Assembly (NCBI RefSeq): GCF_004005935.1
Contig: NZ_SACQ01000006.1
Location: 186,001 to 250,000, forward strand
Direction of reading: 5' to 3'
Source: Neptunomonas marina
Lineage (GTDB): Bacteria; Pseudomonadota; Gammaproteobacteria; Pseudomonadales; Balneatricaceae
DNA: 64,000 bases
This document shows positions 8,777 through 18,500 of this stretch, piece after piece. A model generated the notes under the pieces. The model saw only the letters and a list, made by a program, of their open reading frames with translations. It had not been told where the DNA came from and did no database searches. Both the position numbers and the translations under genes were made by a program. Position 1 is the first letter of the stretch; each line of letters starts with the position of its first letter.

Positions 8777-8811
8777 AAAAAAGAGGGAGCGCACAGCAAG
8801 CGCTGCGCGCT
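8777..8811 (-). terminator. Rho-independent terminator of the PEP-CTERM gene
   Basis: Read on the minus strand, AGCGCGCAGC-GCTT-GCTGTGCGCT makes a ten-pair stem (one G-U), followed by CCCTCTTTTTT. It lies eight bases beyond the stop of the PEP-CTERM gene. Confidence 0.85.
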
Positions 8812-8818
8812 GGAGAAT

Positions 8819-9448
8819 TTAACCGCGTCGACGGCGCAGACCGAGGCCAGCCGCACCGATCGCAAATAACGCAAGCGAAGAGGGTAGCGGTACAGTGCTG
8901 CTATCTTTCGCTAGTGGTGCACCGGCATCTTCAAGCGCTGCAACGGTGAGAGTTTGCCAGTTGTCGTCGTTGTGGCTGAAACGGATCGTGTTGCCGCCGT
9001 TACAGCATTTCTCGGCCCAATAGATATCTAGGCTATGTGAGCCTGACGATAGGTTGGTGCTACCCAGTGCGATAATATCGGAGCTATTCCAGTTGTTAGC
9101 CCACCAAAGATCATCCGCACGTTGAGTGACTAAGTTACCGTTTAGGTAAATAGCTGCACCGTAGTGGCCATCAAGCCCTGCTTCGAAATCCCAAACGCCA
9201 TTCAATGCCGTGTCAAAGCTGATGTTGACATGGTTGAACGTGTTATTGCCGGTGAACTGGCCACTGAACCCTGTTAGCGATTGCGAGTTGACGGCATTTG
9301 ATTGTGCAGCCCAACTTTGTGCCCAATCATTGTTGAACAAGTTGGTTTCAAAAGAGCGTGTCTCTAATGTGATGAGTGCAGCTTGCGCAGAAAGACTTGC
9401 CATTAAAAGACAACCACCGAGACCTGCTTTAAGAAACATTTTCTTCAT
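8819..9448 (-). CDS. PEP-CTERM sorting-signal protein with a Cys-Cys motif
   Basis: A 209-residue secreted protein. It has an N-terminal signal peptide (K-K-M-F-L-K-A-G then a hydrophobic run to A-Q-A) and a C-terminal sorting signal: V-P-L-P-S-S, a hydrophobic helix, then R-R-R-R-G. That tripartite tail is recognised by exosortase in PEP-CTERM systems; here the P-E-P core is P-L-P. The body is Asn/Trp/Ser-rich and contains K-C-C-N-G-G, resembling the C-C-x-G subgroup of PEP-CTERM proteins. No exosortase gene is in the window. It should be cell-surface or biofilm-matrix associated; the binding function is unknown. Confidence 0.85.
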   Translation of the reverse strand: MKKMFLKAGLGGCLLMASLSAQAALITLETRSFETNLFNNDWAQSWAAQSNAVNSQSLTGFSGQFTGNNTFNHVNISFDTALNGVWDFEAGLDGHYGAAIYLNGNLVTQRADDLWWANNWNSSDIIALGSTNLSSGSHSLDIYWAEKCCNGGNTIRFSHNDDNWQTLTVAALEDAGAPLAKDSSTVPLPSSLALFAIGAAGLGLRRRRG

Positions 9449-9728
9449 GAATTTAACTCTCTAGTCCGTTAACTGTTTGCGTTTGGCGTGAAGTTTAGAA
9501 GAGTATCCTTAATTTTTCTAATATTTTTTCTATATTTGTTTTAAAATTATCCTAAGCTATTGTTTTTATATATTTTTAATTTTTATATTTGTTTTAATTA
9601 TTTGTTGTTTTGGTGGTTTTTATAGAGTGGCTTTGCTCACGTTTTTTTGTTGGAAGTTGAAACTAGGCGTTAGTCAGCGCTGACGAATGCGCATACAATA
9701 TGCCCACACAGAATTTAGGGGCTAGGCA
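9449..9728. other. AT-rich divergent intergenic region
   Basis: 280 bases between the leftward PEP-CTERM gene and the rightward oxygenase gene. From about 9505 to 9620 the sequence is almost entirely A and T with many T-tracts, unlike the surrounding DNA. It must hold the promoters of both genes and may be bent or bound by a nucleoid protein. No coding frame is supported. Confidence 0.6.
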
Positions 9729-10388
9729 ATGCAAACAGACTCTCCCATGATTGAAGCGATTGAGGCTTGGGGTTCACCGCTTTTTGTAACGGAGTACCCA
9801 GAACATGATTTCTTGAAAGAGGATTTGCTCAGTTATATCTATGCAAGCCAACGCCAACAAACACAGGCGGTGGAAAGCGAGGTTGCGACCACAGCTAAAC
9901 ACCAGCTATTCGAGAGTAAGTTAGATTTTCTGGCCGCAGATAACCCAGCGATTATGGAGCTGCGCCGTATGCTAGAGGAGTTGATTGGCGCGGTTGCCTC
10001 ACAAGTAAATGCACCTTATTGGCCGCCAGAGGCCGAGGGTGAGGCAGAGATTATCGAATCTTGGTTTCATGTAACCCAAAACGGTGGTTATCACGATGTG
10101 CACTCGCATCCAAACTGCTCTTGGTGTGGCATCTACTATTTGGCGCCAGGCGATGCCAACCTAACTGCGCGTAATGGTGTGAATCGTTTTTATGACCCGC
10201 GTGGTAATGCAGACCATTACTCGGATGCGGGTTCAGCCTACCTCAACCAGCAGGGCTTTTGGGATTTTGCACCCATTGAAGGGCAGATTGTGATCTTCCC
10301 TTCCTATTTGAAACATTCGGCACTGCCGTATTTTGGTGAGCAGGATCGTGTTGTGATCGCCTTTAACAGCGCTGTGACGCTGGTTTGA
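9729..10388 (+). CDS. Putative 2OG-Fe(II) oxygenase (TIGR02466-type)
   Basis: A 219-residue protein with an iron-binding pattern in its second half: N-G-G-Y-H-D-V-H-S-H-P-N, then F-P-S-Y-L-K-H-S-A-L-P supplying the distal His, and D-R-V-V-I-A-F-N supplying the Arg that binds 2-oxoglutarate. This matches the TIGR02466 / 2OG-FeII_Oxy family of putative hydroxylases. The substrate is unknown. A GGGGCTAGG ribosome site precedes ATG 9729. It is divergent from the PEP-CTERM gene and followed by the VanZ-like gene after 118 bases; whether they share a transcript is unclear. Confidence 0.8.
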   Translation: MQTDSPMIEAIEAWGSPLFVTEYPEHDFLKEDLLSYIYASQRQQTQAVESEVATTAKHQLFESKLDFLAADNPAIMELRRMLEELIGAVASQVNAPYWPPEAEGEAEIIESWFHVTQNGGYHDVHSHPNCSWCGIYYLAPGDANLTARNGVNRFYDPRGNADHYSDAGSAYLNQQGFWDFAPIEGQIVIFPSYLKHSALPYFGEQDRVVIAFNSAVTLV

Positions 10389-10506
10389 GACGCTTTCGTC
10401 AAGGGCGCTTCTGGGCTATCGTTGCGCCTTCAAGAGCACAGTGAACGCTGCCTTTGCTCAGTCAAAGGCAGGACTAGGGAAAACCAGTTAGCCAAGGTGC
10501 GAAGCT

Positions 10507-13041
10507 ATGCGAACGGCCTTTTACATTGCCAGCTTTTTGATCTTCTATGGATCAGCATATCCGTTTATCTTTTCATTAGATAATACCGCGACTGCGCTGA
10601 GCGCGTTGTTGAGCAGTGTCTGGGGGCACCCTTCGATTGGCGATATTCTCGGCAACGTGGCGCTGTTTATTCCCTTTGGTTTTCTGGGGTACCTTTACTA
10701 TCGGCAGCGCGGAAAGAAACGCCGTGAAACGCTGGTCTCTGTAGCGATCGGTGGCCTCTTACTCGCGCTTGTCAGCCAGTTTGTTCAGTTGATCATCCCA
10801 TCCCGCGACCCCGCGCTCTACGACGTATATTGGAACGCTCTGGGTATGGCCATTGGGGTGGGGGCTGCGCGTTATGAGCCATTGCGCAGCCGTATTTTGC
10901 AGCATGATAGCCGCTTAGTTTTCAGTATCCCCATGCTGTTGCTGGTGCTGTGGTTGAGTTATCGCCTTGCGCCGTTTGTGCCAACGATTGATCTGCAAGC
11001 CTACAAAAACGCAGTGAAGCCACTGCTGCTCACACCCGAACTGAATTTCTCTCTACTTGTGCTACAAACAGCGGGTTGGATGCTCTATGGGATCGTCTTG
11101 TCGATGGCGTTTTTACAGGGCAAAAAGCGGCTGTTAGCGGTTAGCTCAGGTGTCTTGGTACTCGCATTAGAAATGGTGATTGTGGATAACTCAATCGCCT
11201 TAACAGATGTGGTGGCACTTGGATTAGCTGCCGCTTGCCTTGCGTTAATCCCACAAACCAAGCTGTTTTATAAGGTGCTGGGGTTACTTCTTTTAGTGGG
11301 GTGGTTCTTTGCGGCCATGGCGCCGTTCTCGCTGGTGGTTAGCGAGGCCGTGCTGAACTGGGTGCCTTTCTCGGGCTTTCTGGGTGGTTCGATCATCAAG
11401 GGTGTTATCGCGCTTGCGTTTAAGGTATTCGTTTACGCGGGAGCCATGTGGTGCTTAACACGCGGAGGCATTCAACTGCGTAACAGCGCCATGCTTGTAT
11501 TTGCGTTGGTTCTGATTACTGAGTTTATCCAGATTTTTAACCTCTATCACACAGCAGATATCACCGACCTTATCTACGTTTGGTTTGCTTATTGGTTAAA
11601 CAAAACGGCTGGGAAAAGTAGCCCTGTTGCCGAGCAGCGTGCAGCAAAAACACCTGTTCCCTCTGCGCCGTTGCCTGAAAAAACTCGCCAGCCGGCTATA
11701 CCATCCGATAATGCACCGCTAAGCGGTATCTTCTGGGGCGGTGTGGTCGGCGCTATTTTAGCGATTGCATGTGTGAGTTATTTTGTTGTGCGTCTACCCG
11801 GCGTGCCCTACAACGTGCGTGAAATGTTTTGGTTAGGTGGCAATAGCCTAGATCTCATCTTCTTTGGCGCCGCTTGGGTATGGCTGGGCGGTGCACCGGC
11901 ATGGGCTGGCCGCCGTGCAGCACGCTCGCGGATGCCGTGGTTATGGATGTGGATTGCAGGCTTGGGTGTGCCGGTTATCTTTTACTTAATGCTGTCGAAT
12001 GCGATTACTGGCGAAACCGTGGCTGATCTTGCGGGTTCCAACACCTGGAGCAGCTTCCATGGCATTGAAAACACACTGCGCTTCGGTGCGCTTGTGGCGC
12101 CTTTTGCTCTCTTTTTAGCGTTGGCATACCGGTTGGTATTTGCTTATCGCACCGCGAGTAAGATCGAGTTGGATCATCTGGTCAAAATACTGTTGGTGGG
12201 TGCATTGGCTGCACTGCCATTGTTGCTTGCGGCGCGCTTTGTCATCTTTGATCTGGCGGTGACGGATAATCTGATCGAGCTCCTCTCTACCGATGGTCTA
12301 ATCGGCGGCGGTTGGGCGGTCTTAGCGCTGTACCTGCTTATCGCTTGGACGGCAGCCTTTGCTGCGCACTGGCTTGGCACCTCCAGAGGGGCAATTAAAG
12401 CCGTTACCGTCTTGCTGGTATCGTTACCTATTAGCTGGTTCTTGCTCAATGCTGCGCTGGCTGATGTGGTGATGAAAGGCGATCTGGTGTTCTCTCCGAT
12501 CAATTTCTTATTGGCTCCGGAGAAAGATTCCCAGCTTGCTCAGAGTATATTGTTTATGCGCTGGTGTGCTTTGATGGCGGCAGCGCAGATCGGCTTTATT
12601 GGTATCGGCAGGCTTTATTTGTACACCCATAGCCGAGGACGGGTCGCAAAACGCGTCGTTCAAGATACAACGCAGCCCGTAGTTCCTGCGCCAGTGCCTC
12701 ACTCGGATGAGACCCTCGAACTGAATATCCACCTTGATCAGCTGAATTTCCTAACAGAGTTAGGTGAGGCACGGGGCGATACGCTATCAGGGACACTCAA
12801 TGCAGTGATCGGCCGCTTTGGCGACGGTGCGCAACGCAAAGAGCAAGCGGCCGCTATCGCCATGCAGCTTAGTAAAACCGCCATGGCGACCAACAAAGCA
12901 GGGTTTACCCAAACCCATGTAGAGCTCAGCGCAGAAAACGCCGCGTTATTGAATGATGTTGCGCGTATCTTGGGAATGAGCCCTTCGCGTGTTCTGCGCC
13001 GCCTAGTGGCGCTGTTTATGGCGGAGTGCTGGGCAGACTAA
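10507..13041 (+). CDS. Large VanZ-like membrane protein with a C-terminal ribbon-helix-helix-like tail
   Basis: An 844-residue protein. Residues 1-125 form a VanZ-like unit (L-G-N-V-A-L-F-I-P-F-G-F-L-G, S-Q-F-V-Q-L). A second, similar unit lies near 265-365 (W-V-P-F-S-G-F, T-E-F-I-Q-I-F-N). More membrane spans follow from about 410 to 710. The last 110 residues are soluble and contain two similar segments (L-N-I-H-L-D-Q-L-N-F and T-H-V-E-L-S-A-E-N-A), each a short beta-like stretch followed by two helices, resembling paired ribbon-helix-helix motifs. VanZ-like proteins are membrane proteins of mostly unknown role (the original confers low-level teicoplanin resistance). AAGGTG precedes the ATG. 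Confidence 0.75.
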   Translation: MRTAFYIASFLIFYGSAYPFIFSLDNTATALSALLSSVWGHPSIGDILGNVALFIPFGFLGYLYYRQRGKKRRETLVSVAIGGLLLALVSQFVQLIIPSRDPALYDVYWNALGMAIGVGAARYEPLRSRILQHDSRLVFSIPMLLLVLWLSYRLAPFVPTIDLQAYKNAVKPLLLTPELNFSLLVLQTAGWMLYGIVLSMAFLQGKKRLLAVSSGVLVLALEMVIVDNSIALTDVVALGLAAACLALIPQTKLFYKVLGLLLLVGWFFAAMAPFSLVVSEAVLNWVPFSGFLGGSIIKGVIALAFKVFVYAGAMWCLTRGGIQLRNSAMLVFALVLITEFIQIFNLYHTADITDLIYVWFAYWLNKTAGKSSPVAEQRAAKTPVPSAPLPEKTRQPAIPSDNAPLSGIFWGGVVGAILAIACVSYFVVRLPGVPYNVREMFWLGGNSLDLIFFGAAWVWLGGAPAWAGRRAARSRMPWLWMWIAGLGVPVIFYLMLSNAITGETVADLAGSNTWSSFHGIENTLRFGALVAPFALFLALAYRLVFAYRTASKIELDHLVKILLVGALAALPLLLAARFVIFDLAVTDNLIELLSTDGLIGGGWAVLALYLLIAWTAAFAAHWLGTSRGAIKAVTVLLVSLPISWFLLNAALADVVMKGDLVFSPINFLLAPEKDSQLAQSILFMRWCALMAAAQIGFIGIGRLYLYTHSRGRVAKRVVQDTTQPVVPAPVPHSDETLELNIHLDQLNFLTELGEARGDTLSGTLNAVIGRFGDGAQRKEQAAAIAMQLSKTAMATNKAGFTQTHVELSAENAALLNDVARILGMSPSRVLRRLVALFMAECWAD

Positions 13042-13153
13042 GTTTCGCTCTAAGGTCGCAACGGTGCGTTGGTTCGTGATTTAAACGTGATAAATGGCTC
13101 GCATACTGGTCACTGATCGTTCAATTGATAACGACAACACAAGGAGATCAGGT

Positions 13154-13609
13154 ATGCGAACAAAATTCATGGCGCTCTGCTTGGCAGTGTGTACCACGAC
13201 TGCTGTACAGGCGGACAATAGTGCTGGCGTGACATCCGTAAAAAGTATGCACAGTGTTGCTGAAACGACCCAGCGTTTTGAGCAGATACTGGCCGCGAAA
13301 GGCATGACGTTATTCACTGTCATCGACCATCAAGCCGGGGCACAAAAAGCGGGCCTTTCACTACGTGATACACAGGTTGTGATCTTTGGTAACCCAAAAG
13401 TGGGAACACCCTTGATGCAGTGCGAACAGCAAGTTGCGTTGGATTTGCCGCAAAAAGCCTTAATTTGGGAAGATGAGCAGGGCGATGTGTGGTTTAGTTA
13501 CAACGAACCGAGCTACCTAAAAAGCCGCCACCGTATTGCTGGCTGTGATGCTGTACTGAAAAAGGTTTCGGGCGCGTTGGCTAAGTTTGCCCAAGCAGCG
13601 ACTCAGTAG
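13154..13609 (+). CDS. Secreted DUF302 family protein
   Basis: A 151-residue protein with an N-terminal signal peptide (hydrophobic run to A-V-Q-A-D) and a DUF302 domain (T-L-F-T-V-I-D-H, V-V-I-F-G-N-P-K-V-G-T, D-L-P-Q-K-A-L-I-W). DUF302 is a small alpha-beta domain of uncertain biochemical role, often in periplasmic proteins. ATG 13154 is chosen over the in-frame GTG-like start at 13094 because AAGGAG (13141-13146) sits at the right distance and a clean signal peptide begins there. Likely periplasmic. Confidence 0.85.
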   Translation: MRTKFMALCLAVCTTTAVQADNSAGVTSVKSMHSVAETTQRFEQILAAKGMTLFTVIDHQAGAQKAGLSLRDTQVVIFGNPKVGTPLMQCEQQVALDLPQKALIWEDEQGDVWFSYNEPSYLKSRHRIAGCDAVLKKVSGALAKFAQAATQ

Positions 13610-13614
13610 CCTCC

Positions 13615-13637
13615 AACAGCCAGCTATATTGGCTGTT
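13615..13637. terminator. Hairpin between convergent genes
   Basis: AACAGCCA and TGGCTGTT form an eight-pair stem around a seven-base loop between the DUF302 stop and the end of the leftward methyltransferase gene. There is no T-run on either side, so terminator function is weakly supported. Confidence 0.35.
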
Positions 13638-14544
13638 AGCTGGCTGCTTGATCCTTGGCTATGGCAGCGATATGCTCCGGGCCAATACCACAACACCCAC
13701 CAATCAAGGTGGCGCCTAGCTGCTGCCACTCACGTACCCAAGCTAAATGTGCTTCAGGGGTGATGTCGGCGCGCATCGCATTAAGATCGTTATTTGCATC
13801 CAATGCCTGCGGAGCAGGTGCAAAGGCGTTTGCGTAGGCTCCTAGCTGAATGGGCTTATCGATGGCTTTGAGCGCGGTGGCCGCGGTGCGAATTGCATCG
13901 GCGATCACCTCTGGCTGGCAGCAATTAAATAAAATGGCATCGACCCCCGCATTGGCTAGCGCAATCACCGCATCAGCGACCGGCTCGCCAGAGCGCAGCA
14001 TAGGTTGATCTACTGGATGGCTATCTTCCAAGGTAAAAGAGACCCAGTAAGGACGCGGCGGTTTATCGAGCTCATCCACCAACGCTTTTACAAACAGCCC
14101 CTCTTCGATTGAGCTGACCGTCTCGTTTATCCACAGATCAACACTATCAGACAGCGCACTGATCAGCGGGCGAGCGATTGTGCCAGCAAGGTTTGCATCA
14201 AACAGATCTGGCCGATAGGAGCCAAATAGCGGCGGGATTGACCCAGCAACCGCTACCTCGTGCTCACTACTATCCGCCGCTTGGCGCGCGGCGTTAACCG
14301 CAGCACGAGCCAGATGTGCGCACTCTGTTGTAAAGCGCTGTTCGCCGATATGAAAGGGCACGAGTGCATAACTATTGGTGGTAATGAGGCGAGCGCCCGC
14401 CTCGATAAACGCGGTATGCACAGCGGTGACAACCTCAGGCGCTTCCATCATTGCCAAAGCCGACCACTCCGGCTGCTGGAAAGGAGCCCCGCGGCGCTCC
14501 AACTCACGCCCCATACCGCCATCTAAAATCGTAACTGCGCTCAT
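13636..14544 (-). CDS. Homocysteine S-methyltransferase family protein
   Basis: A 302-residue Pfam S-methyl_trans enzyme. It starts T-I-L-D-G-G-M-G-R-E-L and carries the zinc-ligand cysteines in I-L-F-N-C-C and L-I-G-G-C-C-G-I-G, the pattern that binds zinc and activates homocysteine thiolate. MmuM-type members use S-methylmethionine or SAM as donor; others act on different thiols, so the donor is inferred only. ATG 14544 is preferred over an upstream frame extension to 14592 because conservation begins there. Confidence 0.88.
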   Translation of the reverse strand: MSAVTILDGGMGRELERRGAPFQQPEWSALAMMEAPEVVTAVHTAFIEAGARLITTNSYALVPFHIGEQRFTTECAHLARAAVNAARQAADSSEHEVAVAGSIPPLFGSYRPDLFDANLAGTIARPLISALSDSVDLWINETVSSIEEGLFVKALVDELDKPPRPYWVSFTLEDSHPVDQPMLRSGEPVADAVIALANAGVDAILFNCCQPEVIADAIRTAATALKAIDKPIQLGAYANAFAPAPQALDANNDLNAMRADITPEAHLAWVREWQQLGATLIGGCCGIGPEHIAAIAKDQAAS

Positions 14545-14811
14545 AACCCGTTTCCATCGCTTGATCAGACCCCAAACTATAGCGCAAGCCATCTATCCAC
14601 AGCTAGCGATGAGGCGGTGTTCACGAAGGCCTGTAAGCATAGCTACCCCATCCGCTGACCGAGCAGTGACTTGCGCGCTCATCATGGCTTTAAAGCCCCG
14701 AATACCCAACGCTTGTTTGAGTTAAGTTGTTGATAAGTTATACAGCGCTAGGCAAACTAACTGTAGTTAAGCCATGAAGGCTAAGGGATTAAGACGTCAC
14801 AGGAAATGACG

Positions 14812-15396
14812 ATGGAATGGACAATCATCTTCGCAGTGCTGATTTTTATCGTACTGTTCTTCTTAAAAAGCATTGCTTCAAACTCTGCTCGCAAGCCAGA
14901 CAGTGCTCTAGGCTACCGCAAAAAGAAAACCTTCTTCACCCAAGCTGAGCGCTCGTTTCTGGGTGTACTGGATCAATGTATTGATCCTGCTAAACATCGT
15001 GTTTTTGGCAAAGTACGTGTTGCCGATATCGTTGAGCCAAACCCAACCAAAAACCGCAGTGAATGGAGCCGTGCCTTCGGGAAAATCAAAGCCAAACACT
15101 TTGATTATGTGATCTGCGCTGCCGATACCCTCAAACCCGTTTGCGCCATCGAGTTGGATGATAAAAGCCACAGCCAGAAGAAACGCCAACAGCGTGATCA
15201 GCTTTTAGAAAGTGTTTGTAACGATGCGGACCTTCCGTTGATTCGCGTGCCAGCGAAACGCAGTTACAAGCTAGAGGAGGTTAAAGCGCTAGTGATGAAG
15301 GGTTTTGATAGCGCATGCTATGGGTATAAAAAGAACTCTGTAGACAGGTGTTCTTCAAAAATAAAGACTCGGTCTGTACTTCAATACTTTTGGTAG
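14812..15396 (+). CDS. Membrane-anchored DUF2726 protein
   Basis: A 194-residue protein with one N-terminal membrane helix (residues 2-19) followed by a DUF2726 domain: F-F-T-Q-A-E-R-S-F, F-D-Y-V-I-C (D98) and A-I-E-L-D-D-K-S-H (E114, D116, K118). The spacing resembles the D...(E/D)-x-D/K active site of PD-(D/E)XK nucleases, to which DUF2726 is thought related; activity here is inference. ATG 14812 fits AGGA at 14801-14804, whereas ATG 14806 abuts that site. It lies 197 bases before the phosphoesterase-NTPase gene, in the same direction. Confidence 0.8.
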   Translation: MEWTIIFAVLIFIVLFFLKSIASNSARKPDSALGYRKKKTFFTQAERSFLGVLDQCIDPAKHRVFGKVRVADIVEPNPTKNRSEWSRAFGKIKAKHFDYVICAADTLKPVCAIELDDKSHSQKKRQQRDQLLESVCNDADLPLIRVPAKRSYKLEEVKALVMKGFDSACYGYKKNSVDRCSSKIKTRSVLQYFW

Positions 15397-15593
15397 GGCT
15401 ATTAGGTAGTAAAAGTTACTCTACCCTCAGTCATTCAGAAAAAACCTAAGAATAGCGCTGAATTTGATTGTGAAAACTGAAAGTTGAAGTGCTGAAGCGG
15501 GCGGAGTTCGCGTGGTTAGATAATAGAAGGTAGCTGTGCCTTCTTTCTGTCAAAGTAGCTTCCTTAATCGGAAAAAATACCGGGGAATGGTTT
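15397..15593 (+). promoter_or_regulatory. Leader region before the phosphoesterase-NTPase gene
   Basis: 197 bases with no supported frame. A GGGGA ribosome site lies eight bases before ATG 15594. The gap from the DUF2726 gene suggests that the large gene has its own promoter, but I could not choose a single convincing -35/-10 pair. Confidence 0.35.
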
Positions 15594-18500
15594 ATGACGG
15601 TTAGTGTTTTACACTTGAGTGATATTCATATCAAGACAGATGATACTCATCTTCTACTTGAAGCTGACGAGATCGCTGCCTCTTTCTTTGAGGTCTATAG
15701 GTCTAGTGATAGATGTATGATTATCGTTACAGGGGATGTGGCATATGGAGGGATTGAAGAGGAATATGACCTCGCGAAAGTGTTTTTTGATAAGATAAAA
15801 GAAAGCCTATTAAAGGAAAAAGAAATTCCTATTGATTTTTTTTTAGCCCCAGGTAACCACGATTGTAAGCTAGTTCCTGAGGATGTAATCAGAAGTACAG
15901 TTATTGCTGCTATACATAGTGAAAACTCCAAAGCGAAAGACCCTGATATAGTTGAAAAGTGTGTTTCTGCCCAGAAGTTTTTTATAAAATTCTCTGATAA
16001 GTTAAATCCCAATATTAAATTTTTTAAAGACCCTCTCTGGGAGGAATATGAAATTCAGGAGGGATCGAAAGTAATTAGGGTGTCAATAATAAATGCCTCT
16101 TGGATGTCTGTTCTTAAAGAGAGACCTGGAACTCTAGTGTATCCTATAGAAAACTATGAGCACTTGTTTCAAGGAAAATACGATCATCGGTTTACTCTTA
16201 TTCATCATCCAATGAACTGGTACTGTCAGGATACCTATCACAACTTCAGGAGACTTATACAGCAACATTCTAGTATAGTTTTTTCCGGTCATGAGCATTC
16301 TGCCCTAACTAGCAACATAACTACATCGAATAACACTAGTACTCTATTTTTTGAAGGAAAAGCCCTTGCACCACACTCTATGGGGAGTGAGGCCGGTTTC
16401 TCTGCACTATTGGTTGATGTAGATTCAGGGGACGTAAGGTATTGTTCCTATACAAGAACGAGTGAAGGCTATGAAAAAGACTCTGCCTATGATCATTCTG
16501 CCAGTCTTTATGAAAAATCTTCACCGCACTCCATTACTGACGGATTTATTCATGAGTTGAAAGACCCAGGAGCGAGTCTGTCGCTACCTTCTAAAAGCCA
16601 AGTATCGATTTCAGATATTTTTATTTCTCCTGAATTAGACTGCTTGGATACTGGAAAGTCTGTAAGTTTAGACGATATCGATCCTGTAGGTAAGAAAATA
16701 TTAATTACAGGTGATGATCAAACAGGAAAAACGAAAACATTACATAATCTTTACTTCACTTTGCATGAGCGGGAAGTTTATCCTATCTATATAGACTGTA
16801 GAAACATTAAAAGGTCTACCTCAAATAGTATGCGTAAAGCAATCCTTAAAGCTATAGAGCATCAGTACAAAAGGCCAGAGAAGTTAAATTTATTAAGAAA
16901 ATCTAATAAGGCTATTCTTTTAGATAACTATGAAGAAATTGGAGCATTAGTAAAAGGCCTCGACTCAATATTTCAGTATATTAATGACAATTATGGCACT
17001 GTGATCATTGCTTGCAACAGTATGTTTATCACAGCCTCAATAGCATCAAGTAAACAGCGATCTTATCTCATTGACTTCAAAAGTTATAAAATAAAAGATT
17101 TTGGCTGCAATCTGAGATATCAGCTTATAAAAAAATGGCATCTTCATGAGTACGAGGATGGACATGCTCAAACGGAGCAAGAATTTGAAAATAAAATTCA
17201 TAATTCAGAAAAAACTATAACTACCGTTTTAGGCAAAAATTTAGTTCCTTCTAGGCCCTTATACTTGTTGACATTACTCCAAAGCTCATCTTCGCAAACT
17301 AAAGAAGAGCTCAGTAGTTCAGGGATGTCATACTACTATCAGTTTTTAATTACTAAAAGTTTGGATGAGGCTGGTGTGGGGCAAGGTAGCTTTGATGTCA
17401 TGTTTAACTACTTATCTCATTTAGCTTGGTTTTACCGTGACCAAGAATGTGATTCGCTAGACGAGAGCGAACTCAATAAGTTCAATAAACAGTTCTCTGA
17501 TAAATTTACGACTATAAAATTTGAGCAGCAGTTGGGGACTCTAATAAAGGCAAAGATACTAATTTATAATGGAGGATTCTATAGTTTTGCATATCCTTAT
17601 ATAAAATTTTTCTTTTTAGGTAAATATTTTGCAGACCACATTGAAGATGAAGAAATAATTTCCATAATTAATCAATCCTGTGAAAATTTGAGCACCCGCG
17701 ATAACTCGAATATTATATTATTTTTGACGCATCATAAGAATAGTGATTGGGTCGTAGATAGTATTTCTGATAATCTTAGTAACTGTTACTATGATTATAG
17801 TCCGATTGAGTTCAATAGTGATACTATATGTCTTAATGATATTATTGGCTCAGTATCTGAAGTAGTTATATCTGATTTGAATGTTGAAGAGAATAAAAAA
17901 CAACAAAGGAAAAGATCAGAGGAAATTGATTATGAACCTAAAGAAGAGCAGCTTGATAAAGGTAGTGAGGAATATAATAGATCTATAGATGACCTGTTTA
18001 AGCTACTCAGATCATCCGAAGTATTAGGACAGATATTAAAGAATTATTTCGGCTCTATAACTCGTGAAAAGAAAAATGAATATTTGACCGAAACGGTGAA
18101 TGCACCGTTAAGACTTCTAGGCTTCTTTATTTCTGAAATAATGAAAGATCCTGATAATCTAGCTCATCAAATTGAATCCAGATTGACAGAAATGAATAGC
18201 AGTCTATCTAAAGCTGAAGTTAAAGAGATTTCTGCTCAATTTATTTCCGAGATTATTAATATAACTTGCACTGGGTTAATCTCAAAAACAGCGGAAGTCA
18301 TAGGTTCGGATAAACTTAAAGAGGATATTGACTTCTTAGTAGGTAGAAGCGATAACAACGCTTACAAATTAATACAAGCAGCTGTTTCGCTGATATCCCC
18401 TTCAAAACCACCAATAGAAACGCTGAAAAAACTAGCCAAAAGCTTACAAGACAACCCTCTTGCATTTAAAGTTCTCCAGAGTTTGGTTTTGTATCACATA

